Assembly (NCBI RefSeq): GCF_036711975.1
Contig: NC_091975.1
Span: 4,404,501-4,468,500 of the forward strand
Source of the DNA: Onthophagus taurus
Taxonomy: Eukaryota; Arthropoda; Insecta; Coleoptera; Scarabaeidae
Direction: 5' to 3'
Length of the DNA: 64,000 bases
The translations under genes were made by a program, and so were the position numbers. Each line of letters begins with the position of its first letter. Positions within the stretch are counted from its first letter, which is position 1. The notes below the pieces were generated by a model that saw only the letters and a list, made by a program, of their open reading frames with translations, had not been told where the DNA came from and searched no databases. Of the stretch, positions 1 through 12,599 are shown one piece after another.

Positions 1-1604
1 GCAGGTTAAAATGGCAACGCCCACTATTACTGACCTACATTACACAGGGTTAATGACCCAACGGTTTATAGCAAGAGGGGACGCTGAGGGGAAACATAGC
101 AGAGAGCCACTGAAGCCCCGTCTTTTTCTGAATGACTTTTCGATTGATTCGTCCTGAAAACCACCATGAAACGACTAGACAAAAAAATTTTATTAACTTT
201 TTTCAAATATCCGGAAATAAATTTTAAATTGCATCATAAAACGTATAAGGTTAACGCTCCCGGTTGTTGTGTAATCAAGAAATTGCAGCTAATAAGTTAA
301 CTTTCTAATAATCGGTGGGACTCCGCGGTTGGAGTTGAAATGTTCTTCCGCGATTTAAAGTGTTAATAATGTTATGTGTTAAACCGGGGAGTCGTTTATG
401 TTAATAAATCGTCATTCGACCGAGACGGGGGAACCGATTGCTTATTTGGGTCAGGCGCTGCCTGATAAAAATAAACCGCTGATAGCGCGATGACGGTTAG
501 AAAAAAAAAATAAAATACCGTCGAGTTCACGACTTTGAACTTGACTTTGCCGAAAAAAACGAAGCGACCCACGCACGATTGCTATATTAGATCGAATTGA
601 TGATAACCTAAATAACGGCGCAAAAATTCCACGACAATTTCAATTAAAAATGGTCAATTCAGTTATGAGATAACTGATATCATATCATTCAGTTATTCGA
701 TTCAACTTTTAAAAATTGTTTTGATTATTATTCAAATTCTACTTAACTAAGCAATGTTCATTTACTTTAATGTAACATATTTAAGTACGCTATCGTTTGC
801 AAGGTTTCTATTCGAGTTCTATGAACCTTGCGACGTTGCGAAATGCAAACTGTGGCACTGCCATTGTCTCGGAATACTTTATGTACCATGCTTGCGCAGC
901 AAAATTTAAGCCTCTTTAAAATCTTCATCGAAAAAACCTCCCAAATTTATTTAATGTTTTGTGTTGACATAAAATTCAAGGTAGCTCGATGAAGGTCTTA
1001 CTAAACGCGTTAGTTTTACAGCTATTTTAATGGTTTCAAATCAAATTTTATTTGCCACATTTTGTTTGTTGTCCCAAGTTGTTATGATTTCCCGTAACCG
1101 TGAAAAGTGCATTTCCGCAATCACGAAATAACTATGCCAAGGATCTTTTTGTTACTCTCAAAATTTATTGTTTATTATTGCTATAAACATCCTAAATGTC
1201 AATAAATTAGTTTAATAATAACATAATCATTCTTTGCGGTACGAATCATCATCGTTAGACTGCGGTTAGATTAACGGTCTAAGTTAGATGAGAAGGAAGA
1301 AGGTGGTCTTGTCGAAAAGTGAAAGTGGTTTCGCGTTTACAGTTACGGCCGTTGAACACAGAGCTCCTCTATCGTCGTGACTAGAAATCTTCCTGGAGCG
1401 TCACCAGCTTGTGCTGTTCTTCCTCTTGGTCACGAGAAAGTGAAAGCCGCACCACTCTCGGTGTCATACCAAAGAAGATTCTCTTCACAACAGAGATTTA
1501 TCTTTTTAATTTATTTTTTGAAAGAAAAAATTTATTTATATCTTTCTCTTAGTCTATGTATCAAAAGAATTTTGCTGTTATCTCCTTGAAACATATTGAT
1601 GATG
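1..1604. other. Intergenic, no gene recognised
   Basis: AT-rich with a somewhat GC-richer interval at about 1260-1460. The open frame at 1377-1589 ends in a low-complexity stretch and has no recognisable match. It could hold 5' non-coding exons of Hr4, but nothing proves it. Confidence 0.4.
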
Positions 1605-1757
1605 ATTAGTGATGGAACGGATAGTGATTTTGCAAAAAGCCGGATATCCGGTTATCCGACATCTCCATTATGATTATAATTTTTGATGCATTTCTGAAGT
1701 GAGTTTTATATTGCCACATTATTGCGATATTTGAATAAAAGTGAAATTAATAAGAAA

Positions 1758-2423
1758 GCTGATAAGACTAGTATAACTTATTTGGATCCAAGATACAAAA
1801 TGAACTTTTTTGATGCTGATTTAACTAACGAAGCAACTCTGAAAAGAGGATACTTTAATTAATAATTGACAATTTTTGTATTATTTGATAGCGAACTTTG
1901 AAAGTTATCGATGAAAATTGCAAACATCGAAAATTTTATAAAAACTTCAAATACTGTTTTCTCAAAAACTAAAAGTTACTTTTCAAAACGGGTTGGTTCA
2001 TTGGAAAGACGACACTTTTATTAACACTTTGGGAAATTTTCATACTAATATTCCAAGAACTGGATTTTATACGAATTTTTAAATCTTAATCGGCGAAAAT
2101 TGCAAAATTCGAAAAAATTTTCGATCATTTCAAAAATTTATTTCTCAAGAACTGAAAGTGATTTTTCAAAACGGATTGTTGCATTAAAAAGAGGATTCTT
2201 TAATTAATAGTCGAAAGTGATAACAGCGACAATTCTGTTAGTAATGAATGTGATGATGAATTACAAGCGAAGAGAAGAAAATTAGACGAAACCGCAACAA
2301 GAGATTGTTACAATGAGGTTGCTAATGACAGACTTGATATAAATAAAGTATATTGAGGTTGAACTTGATTATTATCTGCAGTATCCAACACCCAAAAGAG
2401 ATACTAATTCCTGTGAATGGTAC
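1758..2423 (+). pseudogene. Decayed hAT-family transposase, interrupted
   Basis: 1758-1837 reads ADKTSITYLDPRYKMNFFDA, matching the LDPRYK motif of hAT transposases. From 2213 the frame reads ESDNSDNSVSNECDDELQAK RRKLDE..., then after a frameshift near 2355 reads EVELDYYLQYPTPKRDTNSC EWY, matching the C-terminal dimerisation region of the same family. The two pieces are separated by a repeat (1838-2212). Stops and the frameshift make it non-functional. GGATATCCGG-like sequence around 1645 near TAGTGATGGAACGG could be the remains of a terminal region. Confidence 0.65.
1838..2212. repeat. Diverged tandem monomers inside the hAT remnant
   Basis: Two to three diverged monomers that share phrases such as TCTCAAAAACTAAAAGTTAC versus TCTCAAGAACTGAAAGTGAT and AAGAGGATACTTTAATTAAT versus AAGAGGATTCTTTAATTAAT. 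They separate the two pieces of the hAT coding sequence. A related monomer with TATCTCAAGAACTAAAACGT occurs at about 23.65 kb. Confidence 0.6.
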
Positions 2424-2745
2424 TAAGTACTAATAGATTTTTAAAATACAGCCGGATTTTAAAAAATGACCGGATATAATGAAGATTTTTCAACATCTTT
2501 AGGTGAGTCGAAACAAATATTAATGGATTTATCTGGGATTCAAGCAGCTAGAATACTAAATACATTTTTAGCAGTAAAAGGATTCATATTAATCCAGGAA
2601 AGGTTAACGCAATTTTCCAAAGAACTTCCTTATTTCTAAAAATGTTAAGGAAGTTTCAGGTTTCCTCGTTTAGACGCTAACCATTCCTGGAAGGTAGTGG
2701 TTTGGAAAAAGCATATGTTTCAAAGGTTTTATCACGACCCTACTT
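2424..2745. other. No gene recognised
   Basis: AT-rich with another GACCGGATAT phrase near 2470 that may belong to the hAT remnant. Nothing else supported. Confidence 0.35.
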
Positions 2746-3000
2746 AAGTCATCATCATCCCCATAACATCAGAAAGCAGTAATGCGATTTGTCCAAAACA
2801 ATCCAGTGTGATTATAAATTTCTCAAAATCGAGTAACTTTTTTATTTTATTGCCAAAAATAAATTATAAGTACTTATCATGTTCATTAGATCATTGTGCA
2901 CCTTTTAAGGCCAAGCAAATCAGAATAGTATAAATATGGTGTCTTTTGGATCAAGGAAACGAGAACAATAAGAGGAAATCCAAAGATAAGTCATAACCAA
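2746..3000. repeat. Dispersed repeat, copy 1
   Basis: Shares long near-identical stretches with 5021-5345: CCATAACATCAGAAAGC, GCGATTTGTCCAAAACAATC, TCAAAATCGAGTAACTTTTT, CCTTTTAAGGCCAAGCAAAT, and TGTCTTTTGGATCAAGGAAA. Copy 2 has an extra segment (about 5203-5320) before the TGTCTTTTGG part, so one copy carries an indel. Confidence 0.75.
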
Positions 3001-4930
3001 AACTTTGTTACAATGTGTAATCAATATCTCCTTCTTATTTGAATAATTTTTTAAAATTCTTCCAGTCCTTAAACTCTTACAACCTGTTAAGTAATTGAAA
3101 TAGTAGGAATAAAAGTTGAATAACAACATCGTTTTCTCTTCTTTGTGGTAAAAGTGAAATATACACGTTGAAATCGTTCTTTCTCTCCAAAGAGAAGTAG
3201 TAGTTTTCGATCTGTTGAGCTAAACGACGTTGTTACGTCTTCGCGCGAATGCACCTCAACGCGTCATCTAAGTTTGTGGTGCAACCGGCGGAGGTCAATG
3301 TCCGTCCTCAAATGCACGGCCGCGTCGAGCCGGTCATTCGGGCCTAAAGCGCGTGCCAAACGAAAGCTACGGCGCAACTCCAACAATCCACCACCAACAA
3401 ACTGAAATCACACAACCTCTCTTTCTCTACTACACAGAGTTTATGACAGAGTCTGTGTTGCGGTTATAATCAAAAAAATCTGTATTTTTGCACAAATATT
3501 AACCCGGTTTTTAACTCCCCTTTAAATAAAAGGAACTATAACGAGTGTAGGGTTCAACTTTGAGTTTTCACCCCATCTTTAAACCGGTACTTGCTTTGCC
3601 CTTTGTACCCCTTTTTCGCTTTTTAGGGTTTCGTGGGGATTAACAATGGTTGAAGCAATGATGAATGATGAATTCGTTTTTGAACAAGTTTAGGAGTGCT
3701 AAAAATTCGAATATTATGAGATGGATAGCTTTTTGTTGCAAAGTAATCAATTAAATTATTTTTTGTGGGTTACATTTTCTCGTGTTGGGTTTCGGTTAAT
3801 CCAAATTATGAATACCGCGTGACGTGACACGACCTGGTGCATTCAAAGTGCAACGATCTCTGGACGAATCAATATTGACCTAGTTTTAGTACTCGAACAT
3901 ATACATACGCTTTGGTGCGCCAATGCTTTCAGAAATTGACAGGTTTTAAGGAAAAACTATTTAAAGAAAAATTTATTTTTCTTTCTATTTTTGACCTTTC
4001 CCGAAGGTGTTTAATTAATTTACACAAGGCAAACAAATCGAGTACATGAACACATTGTAAATCACGGCTTCCTACCGCGAGATAACCGATCTCGACTAAT
4101 AATCGTGTAATTAGTAAGTAATTAATAGCTGACACTTCGCGGACAAAATTCCCTCCACACACATCTAAGAATTAAAATCTAATTTCTAATCGCGTTATTG
4201 ACCTATTATTTTCATATTTTTCCTGATGCAAAAAGTAAAACCCAGGCGTTGTTTTGGCTGCATACGTTAACGGGTTAAGCTGAAAATGAAAATTGAAAAT
4301 AGAATGTGTTCAACTGAAAATAAAGCATTTAAACTAAAGAAGAGAACGTGATAATAAATAGAAAACTATAGTTGCGTCACAGTTTATTATTGCGTGCGGG
4401 TGAAATGTGGGTCAGATCCGGTTCAAGGAAGAAGATGAGGAGAGGAAGAGCAACAGAGAGTGTTTACGTCCCGGAAACATGACCGGATCGAGATCGCATC
4501 CCCGTTATCCCTGTTGTTATGTCACTGTAGAACGGGGAACCGAGTAGAGCAACGGCAATTGCCTTGGAATTAACCTACATTATGGCCAACTCTACCGCTG
4601 ACACTCGACTTGTCCGGCTGCGTATTTGCGCGGGTTATTTGCGGCCCTCGGGTCAGTATCCTTTCGGGAAAATATAGGTCAAGCGGTTGCCCGTCGTTTT
4701 AACTCCTAACAGTTCAACGGAAGCTTCTCTATGCTTATAACTAGATTACTTTACAAAAAATATTAATTCCCTTATTAAAAAAATAAATGTCAAATTGTAA
4801 AAATTAATTCTATTTAAATTTCTCAATATGCCAAGTTAATAAAAGACACAAATACTTATCTAGATTTAATTATTATATAATTCCAAACTTGATGGTGTTT
4901 CTTGATGTCTGCAATCTCTTTATCTTGTAC
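3001..4930. other. Intergenic with CpG-richer islands, no gene recognised
   Basis: 3180-3420 and 4380-4730 are clearly GC-richer than their surroundings and contain many CG dinucleotides, which in this kind of genome can mark promoters or non-coding exons. No open frame matches a known family. Confidence 0.4.
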
Positions 4931-5466
4931 TCCAGATTCTTGTTACGATAATTTTTGTACAACCTCAATTGTAATTAAAAAACCTAACATCAAATGACTG
5001 TTTTAAAGTGTGTTCCATCTCCATAACATCAGAAAGCGATTTGTCCAAAACAATCCAATGTAGTACGCAACATTTTCGGAATAAATTTTTCAAAATCGAG
5101 TAACTTTTTTATTTTATTGCCAAAGATGGATTATAAGTACTTATCATCTTCATTAGATCATTGTTCACCTTTTAAGGCCAAGCAAATCAGAATAGTATAG
5201 ATATGGAACCCAACTTGTGGGTATCAAATGGAATCTAGAAATGTGCGTATACGCTTTGAATTTATATCTTAATACTAGGTCTCTCCTACTATTGATAATG
5301 AGATAACTTCCTAAAGATGGTGTCTTTTGGCTCAAGGAAACGAGAGATAAAGATCCAGATTCTTTTTACTATAAATTTTCTCTCCAGATTCTTGTTACTA
5401 TAATTTTTATACAACCTGAATTGTAATTAAAAAACCTAATATCAAACGACAGTTTTAAAGTTTGTT
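4931..5466. repeat. Dispersed repeat, copy 2, flanked by direct repeats
   Basis: A segment starting CCAGATTCTTGTTAC lies at about 4931-5013 and again at about 5389-5465, with roughly ten substitutions between copies. Between them is the copy 2 sequence of the dispersed repeat also seen at 2746-3000. The layout resembles a small element with terminal direct repeats. No coding sequence. Confidence 0.65.
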
Positions 5467-6745
5467 CATACACAAATACACTCAACGATGTCAACAACAA
5501 AGGTGTTAAATGTCATTCATATTACAATATAGGCGTTATAATTGGTTTTTCAAGTATTTGCGCTACTGCCTTGGCAGCTTAGTTGCCTTAGTTTTCAAAT
5601 GTAATGTACATTTTGAAAATGAACTTAAAAAAACTACAAATGAAAAGGCACCAACATAACTTATACATAGATATAGATTAAATAGATTTAATTGAAATGA
5701 AACGCATTTCATTTCGGTCTTTGAAATTTTTCGTCCTCGATTCGATTACTATGATTAACTTTAATTATCCATAGATTAGATATACGCAATGCACAGTGTA
5801 GTGCAGGAGATATTTATCGAATCCCACGCAATTTTGCGGATACAGGAAATTTCGTTTTGTTTTGTTGGTTCTTATTCAATTTTGTTTTATTTTATCTAGT
5901 TATTTCCGCAGACGAAACCGAAAGAGTGGAAAGCATTTGTGTTGTTGATTCAAGGTTTTCTTCTGGATTTGAACGTAGTTTCGTCCCGTTCACTGTGCCA
6001 CAGGGTTACCAGATGCAAGAGAATCTTTTAATCAAAGCTGTATTTGGTATTTACTAAAGGTTATTCTAATTAACTCACAAATAAATTATTTTTATTAAAA
6101 TTATCTTATTGGAAATCTTTGATAATTTATTAATTTATTTTTTTCAATGCAGTTATTTAGAAATAGGACAAAGGGTCGATGTACTCTCTCGTGGTGGTGG
6201 CGCAGTTGCGCCATCGATTTCGGCGCCGTGCCCTTACCTCACCTATTTTTGGAGGTCATTAACTTCTCGGCGAAAAATCCCAGAACGAAAATAATAAAAC
6301 GAAAAAATTTCAAGTTGCATAACGCACGGTGTACGGTTCGTAATCTCCGCTTCGGTTCTTTTTTTTACGACCCGAATTCGGAGTAAGGGAAGGTGTTATC
6401 GGCGCCTCCAAGGAGGAGGTGAACGACTCTGAACGTTGACGCGCTCGAGTTTAAATATTTTAACAACTTTGCGAAGTAGAACGAACCACGTTCCACCTTT
6501 TTTTATCGTGTACTAAGGCACCGATAGCGGATTTGCCCGCGTTTTGCAACGACAACGTTAATTAATAATTAACCTCGCGTGTAAACACTGCAATTTCCGA
6601 TCAATTTTTTTCTTTTTTTTAATAATCCGATCGATCATAAAAGTTGATCGATTAAGGAATGTTGTTATTTGTTTATTGAAATAACTTGCCGCGCATTTAA
6701 AATTTTCTATAACTTCTACATATTTACAATCGTCGAGAAATAGTT
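5467..6745. other. Intergenic, no gene recognised
   Basis: The open frames at 5857-6057 and 6109-6386 have no recognisable domain. 6170-6480 is GC-richer. No supported gene. Confidence 0.4.
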
Positions 6746-7430
6746 GAGCTTAAAAAATCATAACTGCGATGTTTATGGAAAATAAAAAATTATTTATGAC
6801 ACATTTAATCTATAACAAATTTGCTTTAAAATGTTCTTTATTTCATGATGATATCTCAATTCGTTCTGGAGATACGATTAATTTTAATTTCTACTTTTCA
6901 ACTACATTTTAATCAAAAAACAGTAGGGTTCCAAAAATCATAACAGCGATGTTTGTGGAAAATACAAAACTATTTATGGCACATTTAATCTATAACAAAT
7001 TTGCTTTAATGTTCTTTATTTCATTATGATATCTCAATTCGTTCTTGTGATACATTCTACTTTTCAACTTTATTATAACCAAAAAACAGTAGGGTTTAAA
7101 GAATCATAACAGCGATGTTTATGGAAAATAAAAAATTATTTATGACACATTTAATCTATAACAAATTTGCTTTAAAATGTTCTTTATTTCATGATGATAT
7201 CTCAATTCGTTCTGGAGATACGATTAATTTTAATTTCTACTTTTCAACTACATTTTAATCAAAAAACAGTAGGGTTCAAAAAATCATAACAACGATGTTT
7301 ATGGAAAATACAAAATTATTTATGGAACATTTAATCTATAACAAATTTGCTTTAAAATGTTCTTTATTTCATTATGATTTCTCAATTCGTTTTTGAGATA
7401 CGATTTTTTAAATTTTTGTTTCAAATCTGC
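6746..7430 (-). repeat. Tandem satellite array 1 (about 170-180 bp monomer)
   Basis: Four monomers start around AATCATAACAGCGATGTTTA at about 6756, 6936, 7102 and 7283. They share ATTTAATCTATAACAAATTT and end CAAAAAACAGTAGGGTT. Read on the - strand, the segment from AATCGTATCTC to ACATTTTA matches the array at 12.6-13.56 kb, so the two arrays are the same family in opposite orientation. Confidence 0.85.
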
Positions 7431-7689
7431 AACAGTCAAGTAAAAAGAGTTTGGTGGGTTTTGTTGGGTTAGGTTGGAGAGTTTGGTGGGTTCTCTTAGC
7501 TTAGTATTTTTTTGCCCTCCATTTTTCCCTCTACAATAAGCTTTTCCATCTGTGCGGTTTGCCTCGCCAGGTATCCAAAGTAGCAAGGTATGATCTATTA
7601 ATTAACTTAATCAACCTGTTTTTATCTTTACTTTGTTAAATTTTCAAAATTAGTTCTACGCTTAGTCTAGAACACTCTGAGCTACTGCC

Positions 7690-8045
7690 TGTAGGTCCAT
7701 CGCTCAAATCAGCAAGAACATGGCTTTGAAGATCTCGGCCGATATCCCATCTATTTCGAGTGATTTGTGGTTTTTTATGTCGGATATGGCTCTTTCTATT
7801 GCAGATCTTAATTTGTCTACTTCATCATCTGCATCAGTTACTATACTTTTATGTTCTTTATCATTTGGGTAAAACTCCCTTGCATGGTTGCAAAAGAGTT
7901 TAACATAATGATTTTTCATCTTTATTTTATTGTGTCTAATTGTGTCCTTTTTATCCAAGTTTTGGTGTTGTCCCATTATATTGTTATATATTATTCTGGT
8001 TATAGTATTTTTTCTAGCTGATTTATCTTTACTGGACTTTGCTTC
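7690..8045 (-). pseudogene. Non-LTR reverse-transcriptase remnant
   Basis: The minus-strand frame ends with EVDKLRSAIERAISDIKNHK SLEIDGISAEIFKAM. This matches the start of the RT domain in CR1/jockey-type elements (pattern AIxxLKNxKxPGxDGIxAE), though the usual proline-glycine is replaced. A stop follows directly, and the catalytic YADD region is absent, so it is a fragment. Confidence 0.65.
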
Positions 8046-10610
8046 TTGGATATTTGTAGTTTTAGAGCCAACGTTGTTAGTAGAAGATTAAGGTCTTGTT
8101 TTAGTACTCTTTTCTTTTCATTCCACAATATGAATGTTGTTTCAAAGGTATTTGCAAAACTTTTCAGCCGAAAAATTTATAATTTGGTATACCCTAACCA
8201 CAAATATTTTGTGGTAAAATATTTCGAAATAGTTTTGGAGAAAAAAAATCTTAAAAACAAATAACTTTGTTAAAAAAGATGTTTTAAAACTTTCCTTTTT
8301 TGTGAAAATTGAAAATTCACACACTAACCCTAACCCACGCATCTAATCGCGTGGACGTGTGTTGCAACAGCACCGCGACCCACATGCAGGTCATTGCTAT
8401 ATGTTGAGCGATCGCTTCCATTGAAATCGAAATGGAAGGTCGCTGGAGAACTGAGGGGGGCCCGTTCCACCAATACGAACCCAGCTTAAATCCGATTGGC
8501 GCCTCGTTCCGCACCGCAGCTATGCGAACGTCCCTTTATTTATCTTTTTTATTCAAAATAAAAATAGTTTTGACATTTTTCTTTCTAATAACAACAAATT
8601 AATGAAATAGAAATAAATTAATTAATTAATTAACACATAAAATTAAAAAGAAATAAATTTGTTATATAATAATAGAATTATTTATAACAAAAAGTAGGAT
8701 GTTTTGAAATCCCACAAACTTTGGAATCAAAAAATTTCTTAATTCTATTAATATCTTAGAATTTGTGGCATTTAAAACGAAAATTATTTTAATGCTACTG
8801 CGCCTTTTGCGATGTGCGCAGTTGCTTGCGCATTTAAATCTTTGGTCACAGCCTGCTACGATCCGAAATGGCGCCCCGATTTCTTGCTATCGATAAAGTT
8901 TTGGACTTTAAATAATTGGCCCAATTAAACAATTAAATTAATAAGAAGAATAAAAATTAAATAATAACTTCTAAAACAGTATTAATAGAAAATCCGTTGT
9001 TTTTCGCTACAATATTTTGTTTCCTTGTTGACGACTCGGTGCATGAAATCGTGGTAAAAGCGGCGCAGTAAATAGAATTCAAGGTTAGCAAATGTTTATT
9101 GGCCAAGAGGCGATAAAAATGATTTTATACAATGAATATAAGAAATTGTTTTTTAAATGACCCAAAGAGAATCAGAGGAAACTTAAAAAAAAACAAAAAG
9201 CAAAAGTGTTTTAAAGAAGAAAAGAGAAAGTGGAATTCATACAAATCGGTTAAGTTTCTTTACCATGAATATTTTAGAGGGTATTGAAAATCTTCTTGGA
9301 AATTTTCTTCTTAGAACTATTATTTTCTCTACGCTAATAGAAATGGAATCGGCTAAATAGAATCAACAAAATAGAATAGATTTGACTAAATAGAATAATG
9401 TAGGAATAATAAATAATAAATTAACCGATGTTTTCTAACTTTCCAGTATGTACGTGCCGATTTAATGGGTTTCTCAACAAGATTCCGGGCAAATTATTCG
9501 CTGAGGCAACTTGTTTAACCTTTCGCTGGCCGCCGTGCTTCGAAGGGAAATATGTCAGTCAAATGCAATTAACCGTCAGTAATTGTTGCATTGCTCTAAA
9601 ATTGGATCAATATAACCAGCACAAAACACTTCGCGTAATACACGTTTATTATCTAGTTAAGCAGCTCACTTGAAAAACTTTAAAACCCCACATTAAACGA
9701 GAATTTTGAAATTTTCATCTGTTTCTAAATTACTTCTTAAAAAGGTGATCTAAAGCACCACCTGCACCCATGAATATATTGTGCAAAAGATGTTCAAAAA
9801 GGTCTCGACGTGGTGTTACAACAGTTCACTGACCGCTCAATGCCCAAGAACCCTTGAAAAAGTGTCCGTTGCCGTCTCGCAAGGCTCCACACCTTAACCT
9901 CGAAAGAGAATAAATAAACTTTCGCGTTACATAAGACCACTTTCCACCATGGCAGCCTCTCCGAGCTGCTGATGACGACGCTTTCTGGGTTGCGATGAAA
10001 TTTTTTGCGCAACCTAAAAATCCCCATTTATTCAAATTGGTAAAATTGTTACTATACGGTGCGAATGCAGATAGTTTTGCATGCTATGTGTGTCAAGGAT
10101 CCCGAGTTCTTTGACATGGCAATGAACGCCGTGACATTAACTGAGCGTGTAAGTGTTATTTGCATTTTGATGATTTAGAAAAGTTTTAGAAAGAAATTTG
10201 ATTTATACAAGCGAATATTATGAAATACACGAAACACGTTACTATATGTGTACGAGTATTTACAGTGAGATAACGTAACCCTAAAATCATATACGCGTAC
10301 ACCAGATAAAATCCAAGCTTGTGTAAACAAATACAAACGTACGAAAACAGCCCGACAGCGTGATGAATGGTCGCTATCATCACTGCGCACCGCATAATCT
10401 TTACTTCGATAATCTTATGTACGATTTTTTGATAAAGAAAAGTTTTTGTAAGGTAAAAATAACAGGTTTAATCTCCAAAAAATTTTGTTCGAGAATGTAT
10501 AAGATATTACTTATGTACAGTTTAGAAAATAAATATTATAAGAAAACGGTTCACTCAAATTAGGAAAAAGCATACAGATTGTATTTTGAAGAGTTTACGA
10601 AATAGTTAAT
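8046..10610. other. Intergenic, no gene recognised
   Basis: AT-rich with GC-richer patches at about 8330-8520, 9470-9560 and 9800-9990. Open frames of 65-81 codons there have no recognisable motif and overlap one another in several frames. Confidence 0.4.
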
Positions 10611-11107
10611 ATCTTAAACATTCGGATTTAGCCGCACGTCTCTCAATATGGCTAAACCCGAATGTTTCTAGTTCTGGTCTAGTGTTAGTTTTAGTTTTAC
10701 ACTAGTACTGTTACTATGTAGAACTAACACTATACCTAGAACTAGAATCATTCGGGTTTAGCCGCACGTCTCTAAAGACGGCTAACCCCGAATGATTCTA
10801 GTTCTAGGTATAGTGTTAGTTCTAGTTTTATACTAGCACTATTACTAGAACTAACACAAGGCCTAGCATTAGAATCATTTGGGTTTAGCCATACGTCTCT
10901 TGAGACGCCTAGACCCGAAATGATTCTAGTTCTTGATCTAGCTGCATAACAATGAAAACTAGAACTAACACTAGAACTAGAAAGTTTCGGGTTTAGCCGT
11001 GCGTCTTCAGACGTAGTTAAACTACATGTGCGTCTAACATTACACTAGCACTGTTACTATGTAGAACTAACACTATACCAGAACTAAAATCATTCGGGTT
11101 TAGTCGA
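10611..11107. repeat. Palindromic-repeat cluster 1
   Basis: Three full hairpins and two partial ones in tandem. Each has CATTCGGGTTTAGCCG or a variant, a short loop with GTCTCTNNAGAC, and the reverse complement CGGCTAAACCCGAATG. Arms continue outwards as GAACTAGAATC / GATTCTAGTTC and ACTAACACTAG / CTAGTGTTAGT. The last copy (about 10978-11030) ends in the variant TTCGGGTTTAGCCGTGCGTC with a broken second arm. Confidence 0.85.
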
Positions 11108-12480
11108 TTTAAGAAACATTTATCACGTTTAATTTCAAATTATTATCTGTAAGTATAAAAAAATATTGATAAACAATTTTGATTTCGTAAAACCGTCTTG
11201 AAGATCATTACCAAAAGAAAGCGAGCGTTCGAATTGCGTTTTCACCTTGCGTGTTCGCCCACCGAATATTTCGACGGTTTGATGTCCCCGTTTTGTCCTG
11301 TAGAGGTTTACGTCACGGCCAGGGACGCATATTGTTGAGTCAGGCATCGCATATGGTCAAAAGAAAAAACATTAAAATACATTCTTATTCTTATCGTTTA
11401 AATTGTATTGGATTTTTAATATTAAAGTTTTGAAAATAATGTATTTTTGGCGTGATTAGATGAAGTTAACGGTGCAAAATTTAAAGGCGCGTAGATACCG
11501 GGCGAGCAACACTTGGTCCCTCGGCAACTGTCTATGTGGGTCAACTTTCTCTTTACCGCAGAAGTGAAACTGCCGTTTGATTTTTCGCGTACAAGAGGTG
11601 AACAACCTCGGACGGTATTGTGTTCGCGGGGCCGACGTTGCGTAACGAGTGTTGCCCTCTGGTGAGCGTGTTCGCGAACGGCTTGTTGTCCTTCCTTCGA
11701 CTCCAAGTGTTAAGTTGCGAAAGTGCCAATGTTAAGGTACTTATGCTTTCTGGGATCTTATGGTACAAGTTATCCAAAGGAAATTAACTCCTTTTAATTT
11801 AAATTATTTCAGTTGTTAAGTTTCAGCGAGAGCGTTAGAAAGGATTAACTTGGGTTTTTGTGAACAATCACCCAATTCCCACAGAATCTCGCATCTCAGT
11901 ACGGTTCGTTTTCTGATCATTCTCTCTCTCGTTTGTCGACAATTTCACTTTCAAAAATAAAAACGGTTTCGTCATGTAACGCTTCCTGCTTTCACCCGTC
12001 GAATGTCGACTCCGTTATCCAGAAAGCCGCAGGAGTAACAGTTTCATGTTAGAACGGTTACGTAAAGAACGCGTTTCTCTTTCTAACCTAACCCAATCTA
12101 AAAGATAGTTTTCTTACATCAAAAATAAATTAAATCTAATTTAATACCAAAATTATAACCACAATCAATATTTCACATAAATATTATCTTATTTATTATC
12201 TTGCGTAATGTCTCCAACTTTTAATTATTGGTCCAATACGCTAATCCACGGTAGACAACTCAAAAAATAAGCTATCTTCGTTATCACTGTCTGGTTAAAC
12301 ATACGACCGAATAAAAAATATAGGGCAAAGTTCAATATTTCGTTTAAAATATGTACCTGGGTACAATAATGTATCGTAATCGCTTATATTTTTTATTTCT
12401 AAAATTATTTTAATGATTATAATTTAAAAAGATTATATATATCTTATCATTAATTTAATTCTTCTAATTCAAATAATTTA
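11108..12480. other. Intergenic, no gene recognised
   Basis: 11220-11730 is GC-richer and open in several frames, without a recognisable product. 11800-12080 has several CG dinucleotides. The rest is AT-rich. Confidence 0.4.
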
Positions 12481-12493
12481 ACTTTAACTGATT

Positions 12494-12526
12494 CCTGAAG
12501 ATGAGACATTAATTTCGAAACCGGTC
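12494..12526 (+). other. Hammerhead-core-like retroelement end motif
   Basis: CTGAAGA, a short potential stem (GAGA pairing with TTTC around an ATTAA loop), then CGAAACCGGTC. The order CUGANGA - stem - GAAA is that of the hammerhead ribozyme core, and similar CTGANGA...CGAAACCGGT sequences are common at the ends of arthropod retroelements. The stem is weak and flanking stems were not found, so it is probably decayed. Confidence 0.35.
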
Positions 12527-12599
12527 AAATTGATATTCTTATTCCTACTCCATTAATTGTATGGTGAATACATCTCTATTTACACAATTAAGTTTATGA

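Noticed and set aside
8318..8340. Telomere-like ACTAACCCTAACCC
   Set aside because: Only two repeats, and not the TTAGG type expected of insect telomeres; chance is enough.
9428..10035. Overlapping frames of 69-81 codons on both strands
   Set aside because: No recognisable motif, no splice-site support, and several frames open at once in a GC-richer patch.
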